From positions 3,720,001 through 3,784,000 of the forward strand of contig JANCIK010000002.1 in the NCBI GenBank assembly GCA_028532985.1: DNA of 64,000 nucleotides, written 5' to 3'. A program made the position numbers and the translations under genes. The DNA comes from Stropharia rugosoannulata. Taxonomy: Eukaryota; Basidiomycota; Agaricomycetes; Agaricales; Strophariaceae. Below the pieces are notes generated by a model. It was not told where the DNA came from and searched no databases. It saw only the letters and a program-made list of their open reading frames with translations. Every line of letters starts with the position of its first letter. The first letter of the stretch is position 1. This document shows, one piece after another, positions 63,676 through 64,000 of this stretch.

Positions 63676-64000
63676 CGCCTATTACAAAACATTTCAAAAA
63701 TTTCAAATACAACGGGGACGAGTAACAAGCGAGGCAAATTTCCTGCACCGTCGTCGCTAGCAGAACCAGCGGAGGCTAGACCATCATTTGGTATATTGCC
63801 TCCAAGCGGGCGATCAACTAGGAGCAAGAAAGACGCTGAGCTTGTGGAACCATTGGTGATTACACCTACTCGAGATAGAAAAGCGAAGAGGAAAGCAAGG
63901 GAAGAGGCGTGGCTACAAATAGAAACGCAGGATCTTGCTCAGCGCGTACCAGGAGCGCTTACAGAGAGTGACTCAGAGCGGGAGGACGGGCCCAGCGGAT
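63676..64000 (+). CDS. Open frame at right edge, possible gag of an LTR retrotransposon (partial)
   Basis: After a TAG at 63673 the frame stays open to the window end (108 codons). It encodes a hydrophilic, basic-acidic product (KRGKFPAPSSLAEPAEARPS, RSTRSKKDAELVEPL, DRKAKRKAREEAWLQIE, LTESDSEREDGPS). There is no ATG in this stretch, so the start is spliced, upstream by frameshift, or beyond the window. Composition and position after a primer-binding-like site suggest a retrotransposon gag leader, but no capsid or zinc-knuckle motif is visible yet. Confidence 0.4.

Overview
The window is nuclear DNA of a filamentous fungus, most likely an Agaricomycete (Basidiomycota). Genes are broken by many 37 to 80 nt GT-AG introns. 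Several encode families expanded in that group: HET-domain proteins, BTB proteins, a paralogous multi-pass membrane family, GH15-CBM20 glucoamylase and a Tad-like LINE. I cannot name the genus. Gene models were spliced by eye; where I give intron coordinates I checked the reading frame across them.

Layout. 1-9 kb: SMC5 (3' part off the left edge), a DUF5745/CEP95-like gene, a five-exon hotdog thioesterase whose exons are too short to stand out as ORFs, and a class I histone deacetylase. 9.3-13.1 kb: MCD4, the first ethanolamine-phosphate transferase of GPI-anchor synthesis. 13.4-15.5 kb: the first HET-domain gene. 17.4-31.8 kb: a compact accessory block holding an acyl-CoA/AMP-dependent ligase, a cytochrome P450, a thioesterase-fold alpha/beta hydrolase and a monocarboxylate-type MFS transporter. 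It is bracketed by two paralogous membrane-protein genes in inverted orientation and reads like a small specialised-metabolism cluster. 33-40 kb: a BTB gene, an intronless DUF5077-DUF3472 gene that may be of bacterial origin, a small lipocalin-like fungal protein and P5C dehydrogenase. 40.6-45.4 kb: two more HET genes in tandem; the second carries an in-frame stop after its HET domain. 46-49 kb: a doubtful small membrane protein and a secreted glucoamylase.

50.2-64 kb is repeat territory. It holds a nearly full-length LINE on the minus strand with a 23-nt poly(A) tail. Its ORF2 is broken by two TGA codons that look like CpG decay. Next come a kilobase studded with the octamer CTCAGCGG, a diverged 473-bp tandem duplication, and at the right edge what looks like the start of an LTR retrotransposon.

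By function, the left third is conserved housekeeping (chromosome maintenance, chromatin, GPI anchors). The middle is accessory (specialised metabolism, allorecognition-type HET genes). P5CDH and glucoamylase serve primary metabolism and starch degradation. The right end is mobile-element sediment. No rRNA, confident tRNA or CRISPR array was seen.
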